Origin: Pedosphaera sp.
Lineage (GTDB): Bacteria; Verrucomicrobiota; Verrucomicrobiia; Limisphaerales; JADLHS01
NCBI GenBank assembly: GCA_009695195.1
Contig: SIBJ01000001.1
Span: 117,581 to 181,580, forward strand
Reading direction: 5' to 3'
DNA: 64,000 nucleotides
The translations under genes and the position numbers were made by a program. Under the pieces are notes generated by a model. That model did no database searches and was not told the DNA's origin. It worked only from the letters and a program-made list of their open reading frames with translations. Of the stretch, positions 42,520 to 51,459 are shown piece by piece. Each line of letters begins with the position of its first letter. Position 1 is the first letter of the stretch.

Positions 42520-43839
42520 TTAAATTGCGAAGTCGTCGTACTCCGGCTTCACCATGGCCGTCGGCGGCAGCAACATGCCGGCGCCAACGGTCGCGTTCGT
42601 CCCCGGCTCGATGAGGATGAACGAACCCGTCAAACGGTTCGCGCCGTAGCCGTCGAACACCAGCGGCTTCGCCGCGCGGATGCGAACCTCACCGATGTCG
42701 TTCATCGTGAGTTCGCCCGGGTTCGGCTCGGGGTCGAACGTGTGAATGTCCACCTTGCTCTCGATGCTCGTGACGATGGCCTGGACCGTTTGCGTCGTGT
42801 GCTTGAGAAAAAATTTCCGGCCTGGTTGCAGCGGCTTCGGCTGCATCCAGGAAACGCGCGCGTGTAATTCCGCGCTCATGCCCGGCAGGCCCTCGAAGCC
42901 CACGATCATGTCGCCGCGGCTGATGTCGAGATCGTGTTCGAGCACGAGCGTGACGGACTGCGGACAGAAAGCCTCGTGCAGCGGCCCGTCGTAGGTCCAG
43001 ATTTCCTTCACCGTGCTGCGCAAACCGCCCGGGAGCACGAGCACTTTTTGTCCGCGCTTGACGATGCCGCCGGCGATCTGCCCGCTCAAACCGCGGAAGT
43101 CGTGCAGTTCCTTGTTCGTCGGATTGTTCGGGCGGTTGACCCACTGCACCGGAAAACGAAGCGCGCTCAGATTCCAGTCGCTCGCGATGTGGACGGTTTC
43201 CAGATGGCGCAGCAACGTCGGCCCCTCGAACCACGGCGTTTTTTCCGAGCGATCAACCACGTTGTCGCCGTTGAGCGCGCTGATGGGAATGAACTTCACG
43301 TCCTTGAACACGTCGAGCTTCGGCAGGAACGCTTCGATGGCGTCGCGGATTTCGAGGAAGCGGTCCTCGCTCCACTCCACGAGGTCCATCTTGTTCACGG
43401 CGAAGACGAGGTGCGGAATGCCGAGCATCGCGGCGATGAACGTGTGCCGCCGCGTCTGCTCGATGACGCTCAGCCGCGCGTCCACGAGGACGATGGAAAG
43501 ATTCGCCGTGCTCGCGCCGGTGACCATGTTGCGCGTGTACTGCACGTGGCCCGGCGTGTCGGCGACGATGAACTTGCGGCGCGGCGTGGCGATGTAGCGA
43601 TACGCGACGTCAATGGTGATGCCCTGCTCGCGTTCGGCGCGCAAGCCGTCGGTGAGGTTCGCCAAATTTATCTGGCCGCCGCCGGTGATGTCGGCGGAAC
43701 GTTCGAGCGCTTCCATCTGATCTTCCATGATGCTCTTGGAATCGAAGAGCAGCCGGCCGATGAGCGTGGACTTGCCGTCGTCCACCGAGCCGCAGGTGTT
43801 GAAGCGGAGGATTTCGATTGGGTGTTGGGAGTGGGGCAT
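42520..43839 (-). CDS. cysN: Sulfate adenylyltransferase large subunit (GTPase)
   Basis: 439 aa. EF-Tu-like GTPase: P-loop GSVDDGKST (17-25), DTPGHVQYT, NKMDL, plus the C-terminal beta barrels. Couples GTP hydrolysis to APS synthesis by CysD. No APS kinase (CysC) is fused to the C-terminus, and none is in the window. Last gene of the cys operon. Confidence 0.95.
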   Translation of the reverse strand: MPHSQHPIEILRFNTCGSVDDGKSTLIGRLLFDSKSIMEDQMEALERSADITGGGQINLANLTDGLRAEREQGITIDVAYRYIATPRRKFIVADTPGHVQYTRNMVTGASTANLSIVLVDARLSVIEQTRRHTFIAAMLGIPHLVFAVNKMDLVEWSEDRFLEIRDAIEAFLPKLDVFKDVKFIPISALNGDNVVDRSEKTPWFEGPTLLRHLETVHIASDWNLSALRFPVQWVNRPNNPTNKELHDFRGLSGQIAGGIVKRGQKVLVLPGGLRSTVKEIWTYDGPLHEAFCPQSVTLVLEHDLDISRGDMIVGFEGLPGMSAELHARVSWMQPKPLQPGRKFFLKHTTQTVQAIVTSIESKVDIHTFDPEPNPGELTMNDIGEVRIRAAKPLVFDGYGANRLTGSFILIEPGTNATVGAGMLLPPTAMVKPEYDDFAI

Positions 43840-43847
43840 GGAATGAA

Positions 43848-43933
43848 ACCGCTAATCTGCGCTGATCTGCGCTGATAAAAAATGTTTCGCGACCGGTTTC
43901 ATGAATTAGCGATGATTAGCGCAGATTAGCGGT
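43848..43933. repeat. Facing 10-bp-period arrays without cargo, between cysD and cysN
   Basis: Left arm 43848-43876 with 10-bp words (GCTAATCTGC, GCTGATCTGC); right arm 43903-43933 is its approximate reverse complement. Only 26 bp lies between them. It abuts the cysD stop. Compare the loaded versions at 44872 and 52735. Confidence 0.75.
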
Positions 43934-44871
43934 CAAAAATACCCGGCCTTTTTCCGGTCTTCCATCGCGGCCTCGCTTGCCTTGTCGTCGGCGCGCGTGC
44001 CGCGTTCGGTCACGCGCGCGGCGGCGACCTCGGCGATGATGTCATCCACGCTGTCGGCGCGGGACTCGATCATGCCGGTGCTGATCATGTCGGCGATGGT
44101 GCGGACGCGGACGACGAGCTTGGCGAACTTCTCGGCCGGCTTGGGCCGCGCGCCGGCGTAAGGGTCCGGCTTCGCGGGGTCCGTGTGCGGCGGCGGAACG
44201 GGAATCCATTGCCCGCCGCGGCGGAAACATTCGCGCTCATGACTGAAATAAATATTCGGCACCTCGAGCTGTTCGCGCTTGATGTATTCCCAAACGTCCA
44301 TCTCGGTCCAGTTCGAGAGCGGGAAGGCGCGCATGTTCTCGCCGGGATTGAGGCGGCCGTTGTAAAGGTTCCAGATTTCCGGGCGTTGATTTTTCGGATC
44401 CCACTGGCCGAAGCCGTCGCGGAAACTGAAGAAGCGTTCCTTCGCGCGGGCTTTCTCCTCGTCGCGTCGCGCGCCACCGATGCAGCAATCGAACCGGAAC
44501 TCCTCGATCGCGCCGAGCAGCACCGGAATCTGCAATTGATTGCGGCTGATCTGACCGGGCGCAACGTGCGCCGAGCCTTTGGCAATCGCCTCGTCCACGG
44601 TGCGAACGAGCAGCTTCGCGCCGAGTTCTTTCGCGCGGCGGTCGCGAAACTCCAGCAGCTCGGGAAATTCGTGGCCGGTCTCGACGTTGAGAAACGGCAT
44701 CGGGATGTCCGACGGACGAAACGCTTTCTCCGCGAGCCGCAGGATGCAGATGGAATCCTTGCCGCCGGAAAACAAGATCGCCGGGCGCTCGAACTCCGCG
44801 GCGACTTCACGCAGGACGTGGATCGCCTCCGTCTCCAAGTATTGAAGATGATCGAGATGGTAGGTGTTCAT
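43933..44871 (-). CDS. cysD: Sulfate adenylyltransferase small subunit
   Basis: 312 aa. PP-loop SGGKDS (residues 35-40) for AMP transfer, and HPLSNWTE-like RAFPLSNWTEMDVWEYIK. The start MNTYHLDHLQYLETEA fits the family; 23 upstream codons are repeat-derived. Makes APS from sulfate and ATP with CysN. Confidence 0.95.
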   Translation of the reverse strand: MNTYHLDHLQYLETEAIHVLREVAAEFERPAILFSGGKDSICILRLAEKAFRPSDIPMPFLNVETGHEFPELLEFRDRRAKELGAKLLVRTVDEAIAKGSAHVAPGQISRNQLQIPVLLGAIEEFRFDCCIGGARRDEEKARAKERFFSFRDGFGQWDPKNQRPEIWNLYNGRLNPGENMRAFPLSNWTEMDVWEYIKREQLEVPNIYFSHERECFRRGGQWIPVPPPHTDPAKPDPYAGARPKPAEKFAKLVVRVRTIADMISTGMIESRADSVDDIIAEVAAARVTERGTRADDKASEAAMEDRKKAGYF

Positions 44872-45312
44872 TAAGACACGGATTTCACGGATTGGCACGG
44901 ATTCATAAAATGACGCGCTTCCACTCAAGCGAATCACCACCGAAGTTGACCAGCAAACCGAGCCGCAGCTTCGAGGCAGCGAGATAGTTCAGAACCTGTT
45001 TTACATGTGCGTCAGCCAGCTTTTCCACCGCTTTAGCCTCGAACAGGATTTTATCCCAGGTCACGAAATCCGCTTTGTAGAGGTGCGGAAGAATTACGTT
45101 CTTGTATCGAACTTCATACGCCTTCTCGCGAGTGAACGGAATCTTGGCCCGGCTCAATTCGACCACCAAGGCGTCTTTGTAAATCACCTCGTCATGGCCC
45201 TTGCCCAGTTCGCGATGGATTTCCATGCGAAACCCGATCAACTGGCGCGTTTCGTCTCGATACAGCAGTTCTGACATAAGTGATCCGTGAAAATCCGTGT
45301 AATCCGTGTCTA
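44872..45312. mobile_element. Candidate cassette: GxxExxY gene between facing 10-bp-period arms
   Basis: Left arm 44872-44908 and right arm 45280-45312 are inverted copies of GACACGGATT/TCACGGATT words. The arms run exactly from the cysD start to the cysH stop, so the cassette fills the whole junction. The only gene inside is the GxxExxY protein. No transposase. Confidence 0.6.
44903..45277 (-). CDS. GxxExxY protein (PD-(D/E)XK nuclease-superfamily-like)
   Basis: 124 aa. The family motif is GKGHDEVIYKDAL (G-x-x-E-x-x-Y). YKADFVTWDKILFEAKAV could hold the D-ExK active site of the PDDEXK_3 fold. Start chosen at MSELLYRDETRQLIG, as in homologues; 26 more in-frame codons come from the repeat arm. 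No DNA cleavage has been shown for these proteins; the catalytic reading is inferred. Confidence 0.85.
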   Translation of the reverse strand: MSELLYRDETRQLIGFRMEIHRELGKGHDEVIYKDALVVELSRAKIPFTREKAYEVRYKNVILPHLYKADFVTWDKILFEAKAVEKLADAHVKQVLNYLAASKLRLGLLVNFGGDSLEWKRVIL

Positions 45313-45966
45313 ACTCCTCACCGCCGCGCCGCCCCACGTCGCGTGCAAACCGCACTCGCGCTTCTCGTCGGCCTTCGCCGGATCAAAATAATCCCACTCG
45401 TTCGGCAGATTGTGCTGATTGAGATAGGCCTCCATCTCGGCATCGCTCCAATAAAACACCGGGCTGACTTTCAGCGCGCCGAAATTCTTGTCTTCACTCA
45501 CGATGTCGAGACCGGCGCGATTCGGATTCTGCACTTTGCGCAGAGCGGTGATCCAGACGGTGGGCGCGAGTTCTTTCATGCCGCGTTGAAACGGCTCGAG
45601 TTTCATCACGGCGCTGAACTGTTTCAGTTCTTTCTCCTGTTCCGTCGTCGGAATTGGACCATGAATCGCGTCGCGGTGCGCGGGCGTCATCTTCGGCAGG
45701 TACGGCTTGAGGTTCAACTTGAGTTGCGCGCGCAATTGCTCCGCGTGCTGATAGGTCGCCGGACGATTGTAACCGTGATCCACCCACAACACCGGAATGT
45801 CCGGCTGCACCTGCGTGGCGAGATGGAGCACCACGGCTTCGTACGGCCGGAAGTTGGTCGAGACGATGACGCGGCCCTTCGCCTGCGCGACGGCCCAGCG
45901 CACGACGTCGAGCGCGGACTGGTTGCGCAACTCGGCGTTGGCGTTGGCGATTTGGTCGGTGGTCAT
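45310..45966 (-). CDS. cysH: Phosphoadenylyl-sulfate reductase
   Basis: 218 aa. PAPS reductase fold with VDHGYNRPATYQHAEQL and the C-terminal catalytic ECGLH. It has a single Cys and lacks the two CC motifs of iron-sulfur APS reductases, so it should use PAPS and thioredoxin. That requires a CysC elsewhere. The start overlaps the end of the nucleotidyltransferase gene by 4 bp (ATGA). Confidence 0.9.
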   Translation of the reverse strand: MTTDQIANANAELRNQSALDVVRWAVAQAKGRVIVSTNFRPYEAVVLHLATQVQPDIPVLWVDHGYNRPATYQHAEQLRAQLKLNLKPYLPKMTPAHRDAIHGPIPTTEQEKELKQFSAVMKLEPFQRGMKELAPTVWITALRKVQNPNRAGLDIVSEDKNFGALKVSPVFYWSDAEMEAYLNQHNLPNEWDYFDPAKADEKRECGLHATWGGAAVRS

Positions 45967-46424
45967 TCAGGTTTTGTCAGTTGTTCAACATCCGCCAAAT
46001 CTTTCAGGCGTGCGCTCGCCTTCTTATTGGCCAGCAAGTCTTCCCGACTGATGAGCTTCACGGGTTGCCCATCCACCGTATCGGTCACGCGCCGCTCGTA
46101 GCAGCGTTGGAAATCTCCGCCGGAAACTTTCGGCAATATCTCGATCAGATTCGGCACGGCGCCGAAGCGCGTCACATTTTCGCCGTCCAGAAACCATTCC
46201 CGCGCCACGCCTTCGAGCTGGCCACCGAAGAAAGTGTTGATCGCCTTCACCAAGCGGTCGGCGTTCTCGTCAGAAACGCGAACCCAAACGTCCATGTCCC
46301 GCGTGGGACGGTAGTACCCGTGGTAAGCCACGGCATGACCTCCGACGAGCAGATACTCAACCCCAGCTTCGTTTAGACAGGTTAGGAAGTCGCGGAAGTC
46401 GTCGCTGAGATGACGTGGGTCCAT
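45963..46424 (-). CDS. Nucleotidyltransferase, MNT/AbiEii-like
   Basis: 153 aa. Pol-beta-type motif GGHAVAYHGYYRPTRD followed by MDVWV gives the G[GS]...DxD signature. LEGVAREWFLDGENV and RCYERRVTDTVDGQPV fit DUF6036/AbiEii-type proteins that act as toxins or antitoxins by nucleotide transfer to tRNA or partner proteins. It overlaps the small upstream gene by 68 bp and is inserted inside the cys operon. Its last codons overlap cysH. Confidence 0.85.
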   Translation of the reverse strand: MDPRHLSDDFRDFLTCLNEAGVEYLLVGGHAVAYHGYYRPTRDMDVWVRVSDENADRLVKAINTFFGGQLEGVAREWFLDGENVTRFGAVPNLIEILPKVSGGDFQRCYERRVTDTVDGQPVKLISREDLLANKKASARLKDLADVEQLTKPE

Positions 46425-46572
46425 AGGCGTATTGGCGGGCGAGTTCTAGTTGGTGCAACCGTTCGAGCGGAGTCAGAGACCGTTGCCAGGCGCGGTCAGC
46501 CGCTTCGGCGTCAGCAAATGATTTGAACCGGGTGACAATCGGCTGGATGACTTTTGGGCGGCGGTCGTTCAT
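46357..46572 (-). CDS. Small partner of the nucleotidyltransferase
   Basis: 71 aa. Basic N-terminus MNDRRPKVIQPIVTRFKSF, then ADRAWQRSLTPLERLHQLELARQYAYG, resembling the small ORF often found upstream of DUF6036-type nucleotidyltransferases. The C-terminal part is encoded in the overlap. A toxin-antitoxin relationship is inferred. Its start overlaps the preceding cysH-like leader stop (ATGA). Confidence 0.65.
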   Translation of the reverse strand: MNDRRPKVIQPIVTRFKSFADAEAADRAWQRSLTPLERLHQLELARQYAYGPTSSQRRLPRLPNLSKRSWG

Positions 46573-46670
46573 GCGTTGATGGTATCAAATACCGCAGTGG
46601 GAGTCACTAGCTCGAGTGCGGGCTGATTGCACGACTCGGCGTTGGCTTGGGAAATTTGTTCTGGCGTCAT
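46569..46670 (-). pseudogene. Second cysH start, cut off after about 20 codons
   Basis: Reads MTPEQISQANAESCNQPALE; the intact cysH reads MTTDQIANANAELRNQSALD. After this the frame continues with unrelated residues to a TGA that overlaps the small partner gene. It marks the position of the original cysH start next to cysI, now separated from cysH by the nucleotidyltransferase pair. Confidence 0.75.
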
Positions 46671-46718
46671 GGGAAAACGCAGTTGCGAATTGCGGCCGGC
46701 GAACGCCGGCCGGGAATT

Positions 46719-48407
46719 CTAGTTCGTAGCCGCAGTCTGCTCCTTCCACAGCACCCGTGCGACCCAGTCGCCGAAGCGTTCGGCGGACGCGCGTTCCTTG
46801 AGATAGCGCGTGAGCAAGGGGCGGAGTTCGTTCTCAATCTCGGCGTCCTTGACCATGTCCTTCCAAACTCGATTCAGCCGCGTGCCGGAGGCATTGCCGC
46901 CGAGCCAGAGTTGGTAACGGCCCGGCGCTTTGCCGACGAACGCCATCTCCGCCATGTACGGCCGGGCGCAGCCATTCGGACAGCCAGTCATGCGAATGAC
47001 AATCTCCTCGCCGTGCAAGCCCACGTCGGTACAGAGCACTTCGATGCGATCTAACAAGCCCGGCAAAAAGCGCTCCGCTTCGCCAAGTGCGAGGCCGCAC
47101 GTCGGCAACGCCGGGCATGCCATCGAAGCGGCGTGCAGCACGCTTGCCTGGTTTTCCACCTGCACGCCGTGGTCGGCGAGCAGCGCCGTGAGCGCGGCTT
47201 TGTCGGACTCGGCGACGTTGGCGAGGATGACGTTTTGATTTGCGGTGAGGCGAAACTCCACGTTGGGAAATTTTTCCGCCACGCGACGCAGGCCGGTTTT
47301 CATTTCGTGGCTTTCCACGTCCTTGACGCGGCCCATCTCGACGAACAATCCCAGAAACCAGTTCCCGTCCACCTGTTTCCGCCAGCCGTAGAGGTCGCCC
47401 ATCGTGGTGAAAACACAAGGCTTCGCGGGCGCGAGCTTCACAGCGGCGCGCTTCTCGATTTCCGCGCGCGTCCAGTCCGCGCCGCGTTCTTGCACGACGT
47501 ATTTCAGCCGCGCGTGCTTGCGATCCGTGCGGTCGCCGAAATCGCGATGCACCGTCAACACCGCCTTCGCCACGTCCACGAGTTTGTCGGGTGTGAAGAA
47601 GCCGAGCACGTCCGCGAGCCGCGCGTAAGTTTCCGCGTTGCCATGGCTGCGCCCCATGCCGCCGCCGACGGCGAGGTTGTAGCCGACGACCTGGTCGTTC
47701 TCCACGACGGCGATGAAGCCGAGGCAGTTCGTGAACACGTCCATGTCGTTCACCGGCGGGATGACAAACGCGATCTTGAATTTCCGTGGCAGATAAGTTT
47801 TGCCGTACAGCGGGTCCTCGAAATTCTTGTTCTCCGGCGCTTCGTTGTTGAGTTGCACGCCGTCAATCCAGATCGAGTGATACGCCTTGGTCTCCGGCGC
47901 GAGCGCCAGCGCCACGCGGTAACAATCTTCGAAGACCCGCGCGCGCGCGACGGTGTAAGCCGGCGTGGGCGGGGCCATGACGTTGCGGTTCACGTCACCG
48001 CAAGCCGCGAGCGTGGAGAGCAGCGAATCGTTGATCGCCTTCACGAGCGGACGCAGGCCGGACTTCACCACGCCATGAAACTGGATGCTTTGCCGCGTCG
48101 TGATGCGCAGCGTGTTGTTGCCGTAGCGCATCGCGAGATCGTCGAACACGCGCCATTGATTCGAGGTCATCACCCCGCCGGGAATGCGGCCGCGAATCAT
48201 CATCAGGTATTTCTTGCCCGACTTGCGGAGGTCGCGGTCGTCCTGCTGATACGAGCCATGAAACTTGAGGAACTGCCCGTCGTCCTCCGAGAAATGATCC
48301 GTGCGGTCGTCCGCGATGGTCGCGGCAATATCGCCCGCCAGCGTGGGGCTGGCGTACTTCAGAAACTCGTTGCGCGTTACGACTGACGTTACGTCGTTTT
48401 CAATCAT
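46719..48407 (-). CDS. cysI: Sulfite reductase hemoprotein
   Basis: 562 aa. Two nitrite/sulfite reductase half-domains; the siroheme/4Fe-4S ligands are the Cys pairs in CPALPTCG and GCPNGCARP. Substrate-binding residues lie in RITTRQSIQFHG. Six-electron reduction of sulfite to sulfide. First gene of the cys operon; no flavoprotein CysJ nearby, so ferredoxin or another CysJ is the likely donor. Confidence 0.93.
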   Translation of the reverse strand: MIENDVTSVVTRNEFLKYASPTLAGDIAATIADDRTDHFSEDDGQFLKFHGSYQQDDRDLRKSGKKYLMMIRGRIPGGVMTSNQWRVFDDLAMRYGNNTLRITTRQSIQFHGVVKSGLRPLVKAINDSLLSTLAACGDVNRNVMAPPTPAYTVARARVFEDCYRVALALAPETKAYHSIWIDGVQLNNEAPENKNFEDPLYGKTYLPRKFKIAFVIPPVNDMDVFTNCLGFIAVVENDQVVGYNLAVGGGMGRSHGNAETYARLADVLGFFTPDKLVDVAKAVLTVHRDFGDRTDRKHARLKYVVQERGADWTRAEIEKRAAVKLAPAKPCVFTTMGDLYGWRKQVDGNWFLGLFVEMGRVKDVESHEMKTGLRRVAEKFPNVEFRLTANQNVILANVAESDKAALTALLADHGVQVENQASVLHAASMACPALPTCGLALGEAERFLPGLLDRIEVLCTDVGLHGEEIVIRMTGCPNGCARPYMAEMAFVGKAPGRYQLWLGGNASGTRLNRVWKDMVKDAEIENELRPLLTRYLKERASAERFGDWVARVLWKEQTAATN

Positions 48408-48428
48408 AAAATTCTAAACCGGATAGAG

Positions 48429-48457
48429 ATTATTTACTGTCACGAAATGCCTGTCAA
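48429..48457 (-). promoter_or_regulatory. Promoter of the cys operon
   Basis: On the minus strand: TTGACA (48457-48452), 17-bp spacer, AATAAT (48434-48429). It predicts a leader of only about 15 nt before cysI. A TTAAGCGACTTAA palindrome lies just upstream and may bind a regulator. Confidence 0.7.
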
Positions 48458-48575
48458 ATAAGTTTTTTAAGCGACTTAAGTCAGGTGGGGAATATAATCC
48501 CTATCAAGTTGAAGTAGATTAAAACGGTCGGACAATCTGGCGGTGAATGGCAGAGGGCGGACAACCTTTTCACGC

Positions 48576-49709
48576 TCACTCGTTCACATGGATGACCTTG
48601 GCCGGTGGAAAGCCATTGAAGTAAGTCGCCGACGCGCTGCCGTACGCGCCGATGTTTTCGGCATACACGAGGTTATCCACTTCCAGTTCCGGCAGCAGGT
48701 CCGATTGTGAAATACAGTCCAGCCCGTCGCACGTCTGGCCGAACACCGCGCACACTTCCTTCTTCCCGGACTTGAACGCCTGCAACGGATACTGGCAATG
48801 GTCGAAAATAATTCCGCTGAACGTGTGATACACGCTGTCGTCAATGTAGTAACACCGCTTGCCGTTGCGCACCGCCTTGCCGATGACGCGCGCGACCGAC
48901 GTGGCGGCGGTGGCGACGAGAAATCTTCCCGGCTCGGCGAGAATCTGGATGTCCGGTGGGAACAAACGCTTGATCTCCGCATTGATGACGCGCGCGAGTT
49001 CGGGGAACGGTTTCACGTGTTTGTTGTACGGCGCGGGAAATCCGCCGCCGATGTCGAGAATCTTGATCTCGTGTCCGCGCTCGCGCGCTTCCTTCATCAC
49101 GGCGGCGGCGGCGTTGAACGCCTGGACAAAGTTTTCAAAGTTCGTGCATTGACTGCCGACGTGAAAGCTCAAGCCTTCGACCACCAGCCCGCGCTGCTGC
49201 GCCGCCAGGATCAAATCCACCGCCTCGCCCGGATCGCAGCCGAACTTGTTCGAGAGTTCGCACTGTGAACCCGTGTTCGCCACCGCGAGCCGCAACACCA
49301 CCCCCGCGTGCGGCGCGAATTTTTGGATCTTCTCCAACTCGGTCACGTTGTCATAGGTGACGAGCGGTTTGTATTTGTCGAGCGCGAGCAACGTCTCCTT
49401 CGGCTTCGTCGGGTTCGCGTAGATGATTTTGTCCCAGATGAAATCCTGCTGCGCCTTGGCCGGAAGTTTTTTGATGTTCTCGTAAACGAGCATGAACTCC
49501 GGCAGCGACGCCACGTCGAAGCTCGCGCCCGCTTTGTAAAGCGTCCGGACGATTGCCGGCTCCGCGTTGGCCTTCACGGCGAAGTAGCACTGCACGCGCG
49601 GCAGATACTTGCGGAACGACGCGTAATTCCGCCGGATTTCGTCGTGGTCCACGATGACCAGCGGCGTGCCGTGTCGCTTCGCGAGTGACTGGAGTTGTTT
49701 CTTGGTCAT
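48576..49709 (-). CDS. Type III PLP-dependent decarboxylase (ornithine/lysine decarboxylase-like)
   Basis: 377 aa. Alanine-racemase fold: AVKANAEP with the PLP Lys, SFHVGSQCTNFENF, HEIKILDIGGGFP, EPGRFLVATA, FGQTCDGLDC with catalytic Cys/Asp, and YAENIGAYG. Makes putrescine or cadaverine. Belongs with the DHS-like and agmatine deiminase genes as a polyamine group; substrate preference is not settled by eye. Confidence 0.92.
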   Translation of the reverse strand: MTKKQLQSLAKRHGTPLVIVDHDEIRRNYASFRKYLPRVQCYFAVKANAEPAIVRTLYKAGASFDVASLPEFMLVYENIKKLPAKAQQDFIWDKIIYANPTKPKETLLALDKYKPLVTYDNVTELEKIQKFAPHAGVVLRLAVANTGSQCELSNKFGCDPGEAVDLILAAQQRGLVVEGLSFHVGSQCTNFENFVQAFNAAAAVMKEARERGHEIKILDIGGGFPAPYNKHVKPFPELARVINAEIKRLFPPDIQILAEPGRFLVATAATSVARVIGKAVRNGKRCYYIDDSVYHTFSGIIFDHCQYPLQAFKSGKKEVCAVFGQTCDGLDCISQSDLLPELEVDNLVYAENIGAYGSASATYFNGFPPAKVIHVNE

Positions 49710-49768
49710 GTGAAACGCAAATTGCAGACGCGGCTTTAAGTACTTTCGGGTCGCGGCACAAGATAATT

Positions 49769-49846
49769 CGTTTTGCGTTTTCGTGATGCGTCAAGTATGA
49801 ACCGGACTTCCAACAGCCACTTGACGCAACACGCAAAACGCAACCC
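49769..49846. repeat. Facing heptamer arrays whose arms differ by one unit
   Basis: Left arm CGTTTTG, CGTTTTC, GTGATGC, GTCAAGT (49769-49796); right arm complementary (49819-49846) but missing one heptamer, which is evidence for slippage by whole units. Lies between the decarboxylase start and the FucI remnant. Confidence 0.8.
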
Positions 49847-49929
49847 GAGTTCTGGCAGTTCCCATGGGCCGCTTGGCAAAATTCTCAATAACTCCTTGCT
49901 GACGAACCCCGCCCGCACCGGCATACTCC

Positions 49930-50374
49930 CCGAGCATTCTCAAGCGAAGTTAAGAACGCAAAACAACCCACCCTCGCCGTCATCTACGGCAACCGCGACT
50001 TCTTTCCCGACCATCTCGTAACCGAAGCACGGGCGGACATTGCCAAACTTTTTGAGAAGCTCGGCATCAAGGCCGTCCAGCTCGGTGAAAAGGATTCCAA
50101 GCTCGGCGGCGTGGAGACGCACGGCGACGCCCGCAACTGTGCGGAACTGTTTCGCAAGCACGCCGATGAAATTGACGGCGTGCTCGTGTGCCTGCCGAAC
50201 TTCGGTGACGAAAAGGGCGTGGCCGACACGCTCAAGATGTCCAAGCTCAACGTGCCGGTGTTGATTCAAGGTTACCCCGATGATCTCAAGCGCCTCGATG
50301 TCGCCCGCCGCCGCGACGCCTACTGCGGAAAAATTTCCGTCGCCAACAATCTCGTCCAGGCCGGCATCAAGTTT
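49930..50374 (+). pseudogene. N-terminal fragment of an L-fucose isomerase-like gene
   Basis: Reads QPTLAVIYGNRDFFPDHLVTEAR-type sequence through VLVCLPNFGDEKGVADTL to NLVQAGIKFS, the N-terminal domain of L-fucose/L-arabinose isomerases. No in-frame start codon exists between an upstream TAA (about 49898) and the homology. At 50372-50377 it switches to a glycerol-kinase-like sequence in another frame. Confidence 0.8.
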
Positions 50375-51324
50375 TCGCCACCGACCACACGAACGCGAGC
50401 CGCACGTTGCTCTACGACATCAGCAAGTTGCGCTGGGACGAAGGTCTTTGTGCGTTGTTCGAAGTGCCGATGCGCGCGTTGCCGGAAGCGCGCGATTGCA
50501 GCGCAGCGTTCGGCGAGACCGATCTCGGCGGGCTGCTGGCCAGACCCATTCCCATTCGCGGCGTCATCGGCGATGCGCAGAGTTCGCTCTTCGCACAACG
50601 CTGCTTTGAGCCAGGCGAGGCGAGGATCACCATCGGCACGGGTTCGACCGTGATGTTGAACCTCGGCGGTGCGCCGCGATTTTCTGAAGGCGGCGCGGTA
50701 ACAACGATTGCCTGGGCGCACAATGGCAAGCCGACGCATTGCTTCGAAGGCATCAGCAATTATTCGGCGGCGACGGTGGAGTGGTTGAAGAATCAACTCG
50801 GTTTGATCACGAGTGCGCGAGAGATCAGCGCGCTCGCCGCGGCGGTGCCGGACAATGGCTGCGTTTATCTCGTGCCGGCATTTGCGGGATTGAGCGCGCC
50901 GTATTGGAAACCGGACGCGCGCGCGGCAATCGTCGGACTCTCCGCCCACAGCACGCGGCAACACGTCGCGCGCGCGGCGGAGGAATCCATCGCCTACCAA
51001 TTGCGCGATGTGCTCGACATGATGAAGCAGGATTCCAGCATGTCGCTCGCCCGCGTTCATGCCGACGGTGGCGCGACTCGCGATAAATTCCTGATGCAAT
51101 TCATCGCCGACATGACGGGCATCGAAGTGCTCGTGTCGAACGTAGCGGAATGTTCGCCGCTCGGCGCGGCGCTGTTGGGCGGATTGGGGCTGGGCGTGTT
51201 TTCGTCGTTGGAACAACTGGCGTCGCTGCCGCGCGAGGCCACCGCGTTCCGACCGACGATGAGCGCGGAGTTGGTGGAAAAGAATTATGCCGGATGGAAG
51301 CAGGCGGTGAAACGGGTTTTATGA
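50374..51324 (+). pseudogene. C-terminal two thirds of a glycerol-kinase-like (FGGY) gene
   Basis: From FATDHTNASRTLLYDISKL onward, matches GlpK-type kinases: IGDAQSSLFAQRCFEPGEA, ITIGTGSTVMLNLGG, and the C-terminal HADGGATRDKFLMQF and ECSPLGAALLGGLGL. The N-terminal third, including the ATP loop and sugar-binding start, is missing. Likely a deletion joining two sugar genes; no activity expected. Confidence 0.85.
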
Positions 51325-51325
51325 A

Positions 51326-51459
51326 AACACCAAGCTCCAACATCCAGAGAAGCTCCAAATCTCAAACACCAAACGGCACGCGGCGCGGTTTTGGAGCTTG
51401 GTTGTTGGTGCTTCTCTGGAGCTTGGCTGTTGGTGCTTGGAATTTCCTCCGCGCTCCGG
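51326..51459. repeat. Facing heptamer arrays
   Basis: AACACCA, AGCTCCA, ACATCCA at the left; TTGGTGC, TTGGAGC-type words at the right. Fills the gap between the convergent kinase fragment and the DHS-like gene. Confidence 0.7.
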
